Assembly (NCBI GenBank): GCA_036365455.1
Contig: JAWQUS010000023.1
Coordinates: 3,782,001 to 3,846,000, forward strand
Reading direction: 5' to 3'
DNA length: 64,000 nt
Origin: Macrosoma leucophasiata
Lineage: Eukaryota > Arthropoda > Insecta > Lepidoptera > Hedylidae
Positions 22,601 to 33,188 of this stretch are shown piece after piece. The translations under genes and the position numbers were made by a program. A model generated the notes under the pieces. It was given only the letters and a program-made list of their open reading frames with translations, did no database searches and was not told the DNA's origin. How positions within the stretch are numbered: position 1 is the first letter of the stretch; every line of letters begins with the position of its first letter.

Positions 22601-25600
22601 AAAAACTTACATTCGTTCATTGTAAATGTATCGCCCATCCTTTCAGCGAGCACGAAATCACTGTCGGCATATAAAAGAAGGTCCCATAACAATGATTTCG
22701 GACCTTCTGAACTCACGTTCTGTAAAGCCAGCCAACGGTATGGACTTAGAAGTTTTTCGTTCGGAATGTTCTGTGTAGGTGAGGAAAATTATAGGTAGGA
22801 ATATTCACAGTGGTGCGTTACTTTTAAATTGTTACATTTTATATATAAACCATAACTAATTAATACTATGGTGAAACCGAATCTGCTTTACTTTGGAATG
22901 CACAACTAAAAGGACAACTTTATTAAAAACTAGCGGCCCGCCACGGCTTCGCGCGGTGCAATGTTGCCAACCCTCTCCTATTCGTCTTAGCGTGATGATT
23001 ATACATAGATATAGCCTAAAGTTCCTCGATATCTTTTATAGTTTAGGCAGCGTACGCAAAATAAGTAACTTTTCTGGTTGATTTATTAACCCTATTTTTC
23101 CAAAATAAAATATAGCCTATGTTACCCGTGGATAATGTAGCTTTTGAATAGTGAAAGAATTTTTAAAATCGATCCAGTAGTTATTGAGCCTATTTATTAC
23201 AAACAAACAAACAAACAAACAAACAAAAAAATATTACCTCTTTATAATATTAGTTTTGACTAGCTGACCCGGCAAACTTCGTATTGCCTCACAATGAAAT
23301 AATGTGTCAAAAGCTTGATAGATACGGACTATTTGTATAGGAAAATGAAATTATATGTAGAGATTCCCGTGGGAATGAGTGATTTTCCCGCAGTAAAAAG
23401 TAGCCTAAATGTTGGTTAGGCTTAGTATCTATACACCAGAAAAAGTTTTATTCGAATCCGTCCAGTATCTTCGGAGATTAGCCTGGACAAAATGACAAAC
23501 AGACAGACAAAAAATTTAAAAGTCATTGAAAAGTTCTAATACTATTTTAACATCACCCCCAATTGGTTTTTCGTAAATATATACAATGTACAGACACGCG
23601 GATTTTACTGTTTTATTATATGTGTAGAAGAGTAAGTACAGTTACCGGCGTCGGGACGTGACGACGTCACCGCCCACTAGCGGAAGCATTTTATTCTACT
23701 GGAAGAGAATTCTTCCTCTAGTGCAGTCAACCGAACAATGGCGGTCAAACCATTCCAATAGCGGGCGGTAGTAAAATTAACAACGCAGGATAAGCAGCAG
23801 CGTTCTGCGATAAAGCTATGCATGCCAAGAGTGGCGATTATGGCATTATACTAAAATAATAATGGCAACCCATTATACGTTCCACAGCTGGGCACGAGTC
23901 TCTCCCCTTTTTTGGGGGAGGCTTGGAGCTTATTCCACCACGCTGCTCCAATCCGGATTGGTGGAGGTGGGTGGGTTAGTGGCCAACACGCTGTCGGATG
24001 TTTTCAAACCGCCCATAAGGCCTCCGACAAGGTTTAACGACTGCTATCTATCGATAGCAACCGGGACCGACGGCTGAACGTGCCCTACGAAGCAGGGAAA
24101 CGCGCATTTTAATTTGCCACTAGGGGTCACCCATCATACTACCTACACCAGCCGCGGGGCCATGTGCGCTTCAATTATGGCATATCTCCCCTAATGCCGC
24201 ACAACACTGTTGTAAGCATCTTTGGGGGAAGGCTTTGACTTTGTCCAGCAGTGGATATTTTTCAGTTCGAGTGATGATGATAATTATGAAGTACAGTTAA
24301 GAAAAATAAATGTTTGTGAAGTCAAAGTGAGATCTATCACTCGTCCTAAGAGGGATTCTCAATCAACTAATATATATATATTTTTTAAAGAAAATTTTAC
24401 CTCATTCGAGACTCGAACTCACGGCTACTGGGAATCTAGTCCAGCCAGCCGCTCTTCGAACTGAGCTAAAATTTCTTTAAAAAATATATATTTCACTAGC
24501 ATGTGTTAATGCGGAATAATATAAAAACCACTACTTTACTTATTTAAATAAAATATTATTATTAGTGCATTTTCATATAAAATTAATAAATAGATAATTA
24601 CCAACAACAATTCTTCCGATGTCGGGCAGTCTAAATTTATAATGAACATGGTATGGTCACTATATTCCTCATCTAGTTTCACTAAATTCGAAGTTCTTAG
24701 ACCAGATTTAAATAATTGTTTCTGTAACTTCACTTCAAAACCTGTTTTATGAAACACATAACAATCAAAGATTTGTTAATACTTTCCATTCCAAGAATCA
24801 TCAAAAATATTTCGGCGCATATTTTTTTTTCTTGCAGTTTTTTATAAAAAACCGTAACTTCACGACTGTAATCTCCGAAGGGGTAGGCAGAGGTAAATGC
24901 ATGCATTCAAGCATACATGCAAACACCCACGATTCGCCGGTTACGTTTTGGCCCATGTAACAAGTGGCGAGCCTGTTGACATCTCCGGGCACATAACCAA
25001 ACTTTGAGGTACTGGCAAATTTCCAGAAAATGGAAAAATCCCGATAGAACCAGAGATAAAGGACTTTACACCATTATCTCTGATAACCCCCTACCGGGAA
25101 TCGAACCCAGGACCTCAGCGTAGTAGTAGTGGCACGCTACCATTAGGCGACCGAGGCAGTTTTTTTATAAGAACTCTAAATAGGTGTCTACTAAGGCGGA
25201 TTTTACCGTTTGCTCTAATCATTTTAGTCTTCCTTCTGCTTGTACTTTTGTATGATTACTAAAGTTAGCACTTCCATTCCTACTCATTACTATATTCCTT
25301 TACACCTGAGGTTCTCAAAGACGGTAATTTTCATATTCATTATCTCTATCCTGCCTCAAATATTGTGATATTACGGCTACATTAGAGGCCCATGGGTTCC
25401 ATCAGAAATAAACCAAAATAGACTAATGCTCCCTACCTCCCGTCTAGCCAGCCATTCGTCAAGTCCTTTTGTTATGAGCATAAAAATATATAATAAATTA
25501 CCAACACCATTAAAAAACGAAACAAACTACAACATATTCATTAAAAACATCAAACAATTACTCATCGATAAATGTTACTATAATATTCAGGATTATTTGA

Positions 25601-27026
25601 GCGACACCTTCAAATGTAGAAATTAAATTTGCGGATTTTCTCGCGTATACAACACTCCCAAACTTCTTCATACACCCGACGTTTCGGTAGCTTTCCAGCT
25701 ACCGTGGTCACGGGCTGACTGACCACGGTAGCTGGAAAGCGACCGAAACGTCGGGTGTATGAAGAAGTTTGGGAGTAAATAATACGCAATAAATAATTTG
25801 AATTTGAATTTAAAGTTGTATTAGGTATCCTTTATCCATGGTCCTATAGTTTTTATTTTTTCATTTCCCAGCTCTATTCTCGGAGTTTGATAGATAGATT
25901 TGATTTTCTTTGCATTGTATTTGAGCCCGTGTTCGCGAGCGTATGCTTCAGTTCTTTGGGACCACCAACTGATGCACCCAGCAGTACTATGTCATGTGCG
26001 TAGCTGATATTATTAAAAGCAGATATCGTCAATATGACAACCAACATGGCGACTTATCATGACGAATAGACGCTATATACTCCCATCCGGTCCGCTGCGG
26101 CGGCCGGTGGCCCGTGTTGCTTTGTGGTTACGATGGCTAAAACATAGCTTGAATATTTTATTTTTAAAGAAAAATGGAAAGAAAAATTTGACTTCAGGCG
26201 AGACTCGAACTCGCGGCCTACTGGGAATCTAGTCCAGCCGCTCTTCCAATTGAGCTACTGAAGTCCTAGGACTAGGACTTCAGTAGCTCTAGTCCTAGGA
26301 CTTCAGTATATTTTAAAAATAAAATATTCAAGCTATGTTTTAGCCGTCGTAACCATAAAGCAACAGGACTAGGACTTCAGTAGCTCAATTGGAAGAGCGG
26401 CTGGACTAGTTTCCCAGTAGGCCGCGAGTTCGAGTCTCGCCTGAAGTCAAATTTTTCTTTCCATTTTTCTTTAAAAATAAAATATATTTCACAAGCATGT
26501 GTTAATGCGAAATAATATAAAACAATCATAGCTTGAATGCTGCATTTACCCGCTACGCACCCCAGTGCGACCGCCTATCGACATTGCTATTGTCATTGCC
26601 GTCAAATTCATTCATGTCGAATTTCATGTCGATTTTTTCTCTAACTAAATAACAATAATCGAAATAATCTATCATTATCGCTTGTTTCTCACCTACGAAA
26701 GCAAGAAAAACGGTTCACTACTGCTTTTAAAGGAGCTACAAATCGACATGAAAATTTGACAGCAATAACAACGACAATAGCAATGTCGATAGGCGGTCGC
26801 ACCCCTGTTCGGAGAATACAGGCGTGAAGTACTTTTCTTTTTCACTTGTGATTGCTATTCATCTATACATACATGAAACGTACTTACTTTTATCCCAACA
26901 TAAGTGACACATTATCAATGACGGTTTAATTTCATTTCTTACGTAGTTATCCAGAAAAGTAATTGCGATAACATCTCTTGCTTCACCGATGTTAATAAAA
27001 TACAGCAATAAGACCAGAGCTTTCAT
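16612..27026 (-). CDS. Ir75-like: Ionotropic receptor, IR75 family (copy 1), complete, 11 exons
   Basis: Divergent ionotropic glutamate receptor relative; IR75 proteins are ligand-gated cation-channel subunits for acids and amines in antennal dendrites. Minus-strand exons: 26888-27026, 24602-24741, 22611-22770, 21447-21639, 20539-20708, 19895-20127, 19491-19590, 18699-18877, 17725-17826, 17486-17652, 16612-16813. Sum 1785 nt, 594 residues plus stop. Residues 1-16 form a signal peptide (MKALVLLLYFINIGEA). Exons 5-6 carry the S1 lobe (YGYQENGTWSGMIKDL, FIFRQPPLPYVANIFSLPF) and TM1; exon 7 the pore loop (SQQGCFFEPR); exon 8 TM3 with YSANIVVLL; exons 9-10 the S2 lobe (GLFAFHS, EKCDLVEIDFLNGFDP); exon 11 TM4. 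Exon 10 uses a GTTAGT donor, supported by the equal-length exon of the paralogue. The short intron at 17653-17724 is a multiple of three and has no stop, so it could be retained. Confidence 0.9.
16930..17300 (+). pseudogene. LINE C-terminal RT fragment in IR copy 1 intron 10
   Basis: Plus-strand frame CKLWNRLSSEVFPQRYNMEF and ETGVKRVLQGVGNS matches the LINE tail block also seen near 9900-10080. Antisense to the receptor, no intact gene. Confidence 0.65.
17859..17992. mobile_element. MITE with gttgcaccaagata inverted ends
   Basis: Left gttgcaccaagatatttttt and right aaaactatcttggtgcaac are inverse complements, as are inner blocks (catccttctctaactt / aagttagagaaggatg). 134 bp, in intron 8 of IR copy 1. 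Confidence 0.8.
18055..18260 (+). repeat. tRNA-derived SINE fragment, family S3
   Basis: ggttagtccagcggtgtgag resembles a Pol III A box and gtgttcgatccccgc a B box. The same head recurs at 50370-50430. Tail gtctgggtgtttgcgtatgt. Confidence 0.6.
19268..19440 (-). repeat. Family A repeat, partial
   Basis: Minus-strand copy with only the 3' portion (gatgactgcagcctatagac, ctcctgaggcctaaggtata), in intron 7 of IR copy 1. Confidence 0.65.
21672..21965 (+). repeat. tRNA-derived SINE, family S2
   Basis: Head ctcagttgccttagtggtag, body ctatcagagataacggtata, tail gcatgtatgctcgaatgcat and gggattacaggcgtgatgtt. In intron 3 of IR copy 1. Confidence 0.8.
22160..22490 (-). repeat. 5S-type SINE, head partly deleted
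   Basis: Minus-strand copy with the body (gacggcttaacatgctctcc, ctatctatcgatagcaaccg) and the outermost head (agatcgcttacgatctacac, gccatgcgcgc), but the part matching the 5S C box is missing. Confidence 0.75.
22928..23258 (+). repeat. Family R-like repeat with (aaac)n run
   Basis: Starts actagcggcccgccacggct, contains attgagcctatttatt and an aaac tandem run at about 23207-23232, ends ttataatattag. In intron 2 of IR copy 1. Confidence 0.55.
23260..23630 (+). repeat. Second family R-like repeat in tandem
   Basis: Starts gactagctgacccggcaaac, contains aaatgacaaacagacagaca, ends in tgttttattatatgtgtag. Two related elements lie end to end. Confidence 0.5.
23640..23835 (-). repeat. Dispersed repeat, family D
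   Basis: Inverted relative of 1-165, with tcaaccgaacaatggcggtc and a ctggaagagaattcttcc-type block. Confidence 0.5.
23858..24170 (-). repeat. 5S-type SINE, head partly deleted
   Basis: Minus-strand copy with tail ataataatggcaacccatta and full body; the head keeps a piece of the C box (aggggtcacccatc) and the outermost ctacaccagccgcggggcca. Confidence 0.75.
24365..24530 (-). repeat. tRNA-like SINE, family S1, foldback form
   Basis: tRNA-like core (inverted) at about 24400-24470 lies between the inverse arms ttttttaaagaaaatttt and aaaatttctttaaaaaat, followed by ttcactagcatgtgttaatg. In intron 2 of IR copy 1. Confidence 0.65.
24850..25165 (-). repeat. tRNA-derived SINE, family S2
   Basis: Minus-strand copy: tail gcatgcattcaagcataca on the left, B box complement gggaatcgaacccagg and head ctcggtcgcctaatggtagc at the right. 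Close to the splice acceptor side of IR copy 1 exon 2. Confidence 0.8.
25385..25632 (+). pseudogene. LINE C-terminal fragment
   Basis: Plus-strand frame with SSPFVMSIKIYNKLPTPLKN and IFIKNIKQLLIDKCYYNI, a typical last segment of Jockey-like RT proteins. In intron 1 of IR copy 1. Confidence 0.65.
25654..25776. repeat. Near-perfect long palindrome related to M1
   Basis: Arms of about 56 bp (actcccaaacttcttcatac... and its inverse) surround a 9-nt centre. The arm contains cccgacgtttcggtagcttt, the same motif as MITE family M1. Confidence 0.85.
26070..26525. repeat. Head-to-head S1 SINE pair with inverted flank
   Basis: One S1 core lies inverted at about 26195-26266 and a second lies forward at about 26368-26450. 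Between them is an inverted copy (about 26306-26365) of the sequence at about 26111-26165 (agcttgaatattttattttt, cgatggctaaaacatag). Short repeats of ctaggacttcagtagctc sit at the centre. See findings. Confidence 0.75.
26526..26830 (+). repeat. S2 SINE tail split by a MITE
   Basis: gcttgaatgctgcatttacc on the left and gaatacaggcgtgaagt on the right are the two halves of an S2 tail, separated by the element at 26565-26802. Confidence 0.6.
26565..26802. mobile_element. MITE with gtgcgaccgcctatcgac ends
   Basis: Inverted ends GTGCGACCGCCTATCGACAT and inverse, with inner matching blocks (gctattgtcattgccgtcaa / ttgacagcaataacaacgac). 238 bp, no ORF. In intron 1 of IR copy 1. Confidence 0.8.
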
Positions 27027-27322
27027 TGTTTTTGGTTACCACCCTAAGAAGGAGATCTCTTTTATTCACTAAATATTAATGCGTTTTCACGTTCAACTTA
27101 GGTGGCAATCTAAGGGCTCGGAATTTAATACAACGGGGGTAATAGCTGAAATGTGAAGAGTAGCAACGCCGCTCTATATTGAGACCTTTTACATTTTTTA
27201 TGTACCTAAGGTACACTTAGGTGGTTGCATTATTTCATACTATCTACACCATCAATATGAGCTGCAGTGTCAAGTGGCAAGTATTGGCCAACTCAAATAT
27301 TTGTCCCGGTACCAGTGGTAAC
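27027..27322. promoter_or_regulatory. Upstream region of IR copy 1
   Basis: Immediate 5' flank of the receptor start codon (27026, minus strand). No clear TATA box or named antennal motif can be assigned by eye. Confidence 0.3.
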
Positions 27323-27577
27323 CAGTGGCGTAGCTAACACATGGTGGGGCGGATGAGAAAAAAAAGGAATAAACTTCCGATTCTTTTGTATCTTATTTCT
27401 CCATTCTCCACCGTTGTGCCCCCCTATTTGACTAAATTCTGCCTCTGGCGCCCCCCTGGTATTATAAATGCGAAATTCATGTTGCGCTTTCACGTCTAAA
27501 CAGATTTGGGTTATTTAAAGAGAGGGTGTCACCCCCAAATGCGTGGCACCCGCCGCCCCTCGCTGGCTACGCCACTG
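27323..27577. mobile_element. hAT-like MITE with cagtggcgtagc ends
   Basis: CAGTGGCGTAGC at 27323 and its inverse GCTACGCCACTG ending at 27577 match the terminal signature of hAT elements. The flanking 8 bp are not identical, so the target duplication is decayed or absent. Confidence 0.65.
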
Positions 27578-30223
27578 AGTCCAACCCCTGAGTCTCGGCT
27601 AAAACAGTCGTCACACACCACTGCGCACTGGACCAACTAGCTCGTCGTATGCGTAACGGTTCGCTTACGGGGATGCCACTGTCGCTCTACTCGGAGCATC
27701 AACTACACGGAGATACACAATCCATAGTGTCCACAGATCACTATACTAGTCTACGAATAGTGTCGATCGGACCCACTGCCAATCAAGTCCAACGTTTTTT
27801 TTTTAATAAATGTTTCTTTCATGACCATCGACTATGGAACCAAAAAGGAGGCTGATTGGTCTGTTTTCTAGACATACCTACAGATCCTTTTATTTAAGTA
27901 TTTATTAGCAGCTATTTACTTAATCAATGAAACATTTTAGTTTCTACTTGTGCAAAAAGTTAGTACGTAACTTAATTGTGAAATAGAAAAATGACCAGCT
28001 TACCTGAAATCTACTCAACTTATTTAAGTGTAACTGTTTCGAGTATCTGTAAGCAAATACCAATTTCAATAGTATTATGTTCATTCAGATTCGATAAAGA
28101 TTTAAATAATTAATTCTAACTGCACGTTAAACACACCAAATTACTGATAATTGCCCTTTCGTTGAGCCGGTAAATATTGGTTTGACAAATGAAACACGAT
28201 TATAGATTGCAAACAGTTTAATTTTCTTGTGCAAATATAACATTGTCTTCACTTTGACCCAAAAAATATTTAAGTACGATATTTTACATATTGTAATGTA
28301 CAGAGTATATATTAATATGTAAATGTAGAAAACCAGCGTCGGGCTCCGGCTTGACATACTGATGAACTGGGAACTATGTAGGCGTGAGATTTTTTTTTTT
28401 ATTGTCTACTTTAACAACGTACTTTTTTTTAAATATTTTCTTTTGTGTAAGTACATACCCTTTTTTAAGTATTTTTATTTTGTTACGTACACTTATATTT
28501 AAGTGTTTTTTTTTCTATTGTGTTTATTTTATGCAGTACCTGATATTGGTATGTCGGCGGCACCAATAAATCTTTCTTTCTGTGTATAAAAATACACGTA
28601 TATTTTACTAGCAAGCACATATTTAAACATTATTTTCGAGGGTCTTCTAATAAGGTCTGATACCTAAGATGGACTTAGAAGAAGGATCACATTTACTTTA
28701 TCTGCCTACCTATAGCTTCAAACATTGTAAAACTGACAGGTAGTATACGCGAAGCAAAAAAAAAACCTACCGTAAATTATTTTATATCTTTTCAATGCTT
28801 TTATCATCTTATTTATTTTTTTTTTGAGTCGAAACACATCTGTCCACTTGCACAAAACACTACCCCAAACACAAGGACAAGTACACTTATGTAGTCAGTT
28901 TACAATGCAAAGATCGCAGCCACGGTATAGGTTGTACTCGTAGCTTGAACAGATGTAGTTTAGGCAGCGTCTACACTACCGCCCTAATCGAATGGTTGGA
29001 CCGCCATTGTTAATTGATGGCTGACTGTACCTTATAGGGGAAAAATTCTCCCTTACTAGTTTGTCGTCACATTCCGACGCGTAAACTCGACAACAACTCC
29101 ACTTAAAAAAATAAAACACTTATTACGGGCGTAACTTATCCAAATGTTTAATTAACCTCGTTGCTTTTCTGCAAGGTCACTGGTCTAGGTTCTACCTCAA
29201 GCAATAATAAATTAAAATGAACGTTGTGTCTATTATCTGGTCTAGGTTTTGCTTTTACTAATTAGGTGTTACTTGAATTTTGCACGAAATGTACGATATT
29301 GTATTTTTCAGTTGATGAAGTGATGATGTTTCATTTTCCTTTTCTCTCTTATCGACATTCTGAAACAATTCCGTTATTTTAGATAATATTTTTTCACGTC
29401 GCCTAACTAAAATAAATGCGGTTTTTTCAGTTTTTTCAACTCCAAATTGTAGAACAAACTATGCTAAAAATAGATTTTTGGTCAGAGCTTGCAACATACA
29501 TAATAAACGATATAATCACATTGACATGTTCAACTGCAAACTGTGTAATTTTACTCTATCTGTGAAAAAAGTTAATACCTAATGTTTACTTTTTGTCAAT
29601 TTCCTACAAATAACTTTTTCATGTATTGTATATACACGAAATAATTATTTGTATTAAAATTTTCTGAATGTACTTAAACTTATTCAAAATTCTGTAGTCT
29701 TCGCTATGTAATTTTTAGCATTGGAACTATTTTGGCTAATACATTATTCATGTCCTACCCCATAACCATATGTATTACAAAAAGCTGTAAGTTTCCTTAA
29801 ATAAATAAATAAAAAAAAAATAAAAATAAAAACATTCACTCGGAGATTCAATCGAACGAAAAAAAGATTTCAACTATTTAATTTTTTTTAGCCTAGTTAC
29901 TTTTTCGTAACTACTGCACTGAGTTAGAAAATCAAAGCCGGAAGTTAAGAAGTTAAGCTTGAGCTCTTAGAGAGGAACTTGAAGGCGTAGATAGAATTCT
30001 ACTTCCTAGTGCGGATGTTGAATGTTGAAAGGTATGAAGTCACTACTTTTTATTTCATTTCATATGAAATTTTGCAAATGAGATATAAAGATACAAAAAT
30101 TATAAAAATAACAGCTCAGATTCAGTTTAGGAATTCAGACTCTTACACGATAGAAGAACTTAAAACTTAAATCAAAGAAGATTGGTAACGTTTATAAATA
30201 TTTTCTCAACAAAATTAAGCTAC
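27578..30223. other. Spacer between the two IR genes
   Basis: AT-rich. Holds a family D repeat at about 28975-29085, AT-rich low-complexity runs and no convincing ORF. A minus-strand AATAAA at 30049-30054 lies about 175 bp past the stop of IR copy 2 and is a candidate poly(A) signal. Confidence 0.5.
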
Positions 30224-33146
30224 TTACAATCTCTTATACATAATCTCAAGGCAAAGTACAGCGGGTGCCAACATCATGCCATACAGAGTGGCGATAATGG
30301 CAGGGAACATGTCAGTAATGCCAACGCTGCTGAAAGTGGATATGGAGCCGGAGCATTTGGGTCTGGGAACTTGCAGCCGCCGGTGAATACACGATTGGAT
30401 CCCACTCTCCCTGATTTTAATGAAACTGAAACAGATGTAGACGTCTGTATCACCCATAGGGATAGACAGAGCTAAATTCATGTACATGTAAACAGCCACG
30501 ATTCGCATATAAAGTTTTATCCCAAGTTATAGGAGCGAGCCTATTAACATCTCCGGGCATTACCAAAATCCGAGGATGGCACTGGACATGAAGAAGAAGA
30601 AGAAGACTGGTCATGAAGAAACCCAATAGCAGTAACCCACAACTCGAAGATCGAACGCAGGATCCTAGCATGGCAGTAAGTGTATAAATTATTTAGTTCA
30701 TATAATCATTACTACTACGAAAAAAAAAGCTACCGAACTCTCTGAACACGAGTCTGATTGTAATGACTGATTGAACCGGAGCAGTTGGCCAGTTTTGTTC
30801 TTCAATACAACGAACAAAATATAGCTATAAAATTTAACATACTTGACTTTGAACATGTCCTTGTAAGGCGATAGTTTCGGCGCCGGCATCCAGGGGTCGA
30901 TGTCGTTCAGGAAATCCATCTCCACCAGATCACACTTCTCTGACTCCTTGTAAGTCTCCTGGATTAATCGGTACCCTGGGTTTGATTCCATGTGGAACGC
31001 AAATAGACCCTGTTAAAAAACTGTAGGTATATAAGATGAAGACATAAGACTGAAGACGTGCATGTATGAAGAGAACGATGAAGGTAGATGCGGCACGATA
31101 GGTCAGGACCAGGATATCTGGCGCTTTACACTCTCTGCCTTTCCCGTTAGGGACTTGGCGTGAAGACACATACACATAAGACTGATTCATTATGCATTGG
31201 CTAAGCAACTTAAATTGATGAATGAGAAGATAGACCATATGTGGCAAGTATAAGTCTTACCCGTCTTATTTTCTCTACGCCTTCTTTCATTGAGTAATAG
31301 TTTGGCTTCTTCCCCTTCGGAGCTATTTTCTTGTCATATATTGATTTCCTTAGAGGATCGTTCAGTTTCTGAAAATTATCAACTATAATATAAATATATT
31401 TCGGTGGCCCGTATTAATTTTTTTGAGAATCACACACAAAATAGTTTTAGCATTTTAGTTTTTTTAGTTCAAAAATCGAACATATAGCTACTATCTTAGT
31501 CACTTTTTTATAGTCAAAGCAAACCTTGAACTGCGACTCAGAGAACTTTTTGGAGAACTGACATTATTAATAGAGAGCATGGATTTGTTTTTATATTTAC
31601 CGAGAAAAAGTATCGATTATAAGGATAATCGCTGGCTCCTAGCTTGAGTGGAGAGTTGAGGAGATCTGCGATAGACCTGACGGAGGAGCTGGGAGCTCGC
31701 AGCAGCACCACAATGTTCGCTGAGTACGCCGCGTACAAAATTGTGAGTGCCAGGAACAAAAGGAGCGTCACGCATCTTCCTGAAATAGAGATGATTGAAT
31801 AAGAAATAGATAAGCCAACGATATAAACCGAGTACGCGGCGCGGCGTACAGTATTGTAAGTAATAGTATATTTTGAAACAGTTTGCCAATTACTGATTTA
31901 CTAAGCTCAATGTAAGTGAACGATGTTCTTTTTGAGTTAATAAAATGTCTTGAAAGTCAGGAATTTTATACGGCACCTATAATTTATATATATGGTATAT
32001 ACCATACAGCATACCTGTAATTTCCGGCACAGAGACATAACACCTTAGGCCTCAGAAGTAGTAACGCATCTGCATTTTGACCTCTGGTCTTGGTGCGGGT
32101 GTCTATAGGCTGCAGTCATCACTTAAAATCAATGTGAACTGCATGTTTGTTTGCCACTTTCATTACATACAAATTAAAAGAATATGTAGATACTAGCTGT
32201 GCCCGCAACTTTGTTCGCGTGGAATAGTGACTTTGAGACTTTGGGCAGGGCTTTTGGATATATCTTTTGGTTAATTTTGAATCATAAACACATAAATTGG
32301 ATCAAAAACAAATAAACACATTTGGGCAGTTTAAAAAAATCTACTTTACAGTAATGCTTCTCTGTACACGATTTATAACGTATGGCCATCGGGGATAAAA
32401 GCACCAACGCCACCAATTCCACCATCGCCACAAAAACTACCACCATCACCCCTAAAGCCGCCACCACTGCCACCACGGTCATCAACAACACCTACACCAC
32501 CAACGACACTTGAAAATTCTGTGAAAATTTTAAGCGTCTACTTGCTATGTACCGTTATTACTTTCGAGCAAAAATATACGAAAAAATAAACACGTTTATT
32601 GTATGCCCCCTTGGACCTCTTAATACTTGCATTTTCTTATTTTTTTAGTATAACATTTTGTCGTTATAGCGGTAACAGAAATACATAATTTGTGAAAATG
32701 TTAACTTTCTAGCTATCGCTGTCTATGAGTTACAGCCTGGTGACAGACAGAGGACAGACGGACAGACAGACAGACAGACAGCGAAGGATTAGTAATAGGG
32801 TCCGCTTTTACCTTTTAGGAACGGAACCCTAAAAAAGATAAATGCAGAATAGTTTTAAAATATTCGATATGATTCTTTAAATTGACGTTACTTTTTTATT
32901 TCTGAACCGATTCACATTAAACAAACACTAAATGTTAAGTGAAACTTAACACTTAGTGTTGTCCACAATGTATTAGTGAAAACCAGAAATCGTATAAGCC
33001 ATTTCTGAAATTAATGTGCAGAAACACACATACAAACATTTTTTTTTTTCGGGATAAAAAGTACCCAGTGATGTGCGCCAAAGGTTAAAGTATAATTATA
33101 TCAAGTTTCATTGTAATCGGACCGGTAGATTTTGTGTGATATTTGA

Positions 33147-33188
<42 letters not shown>

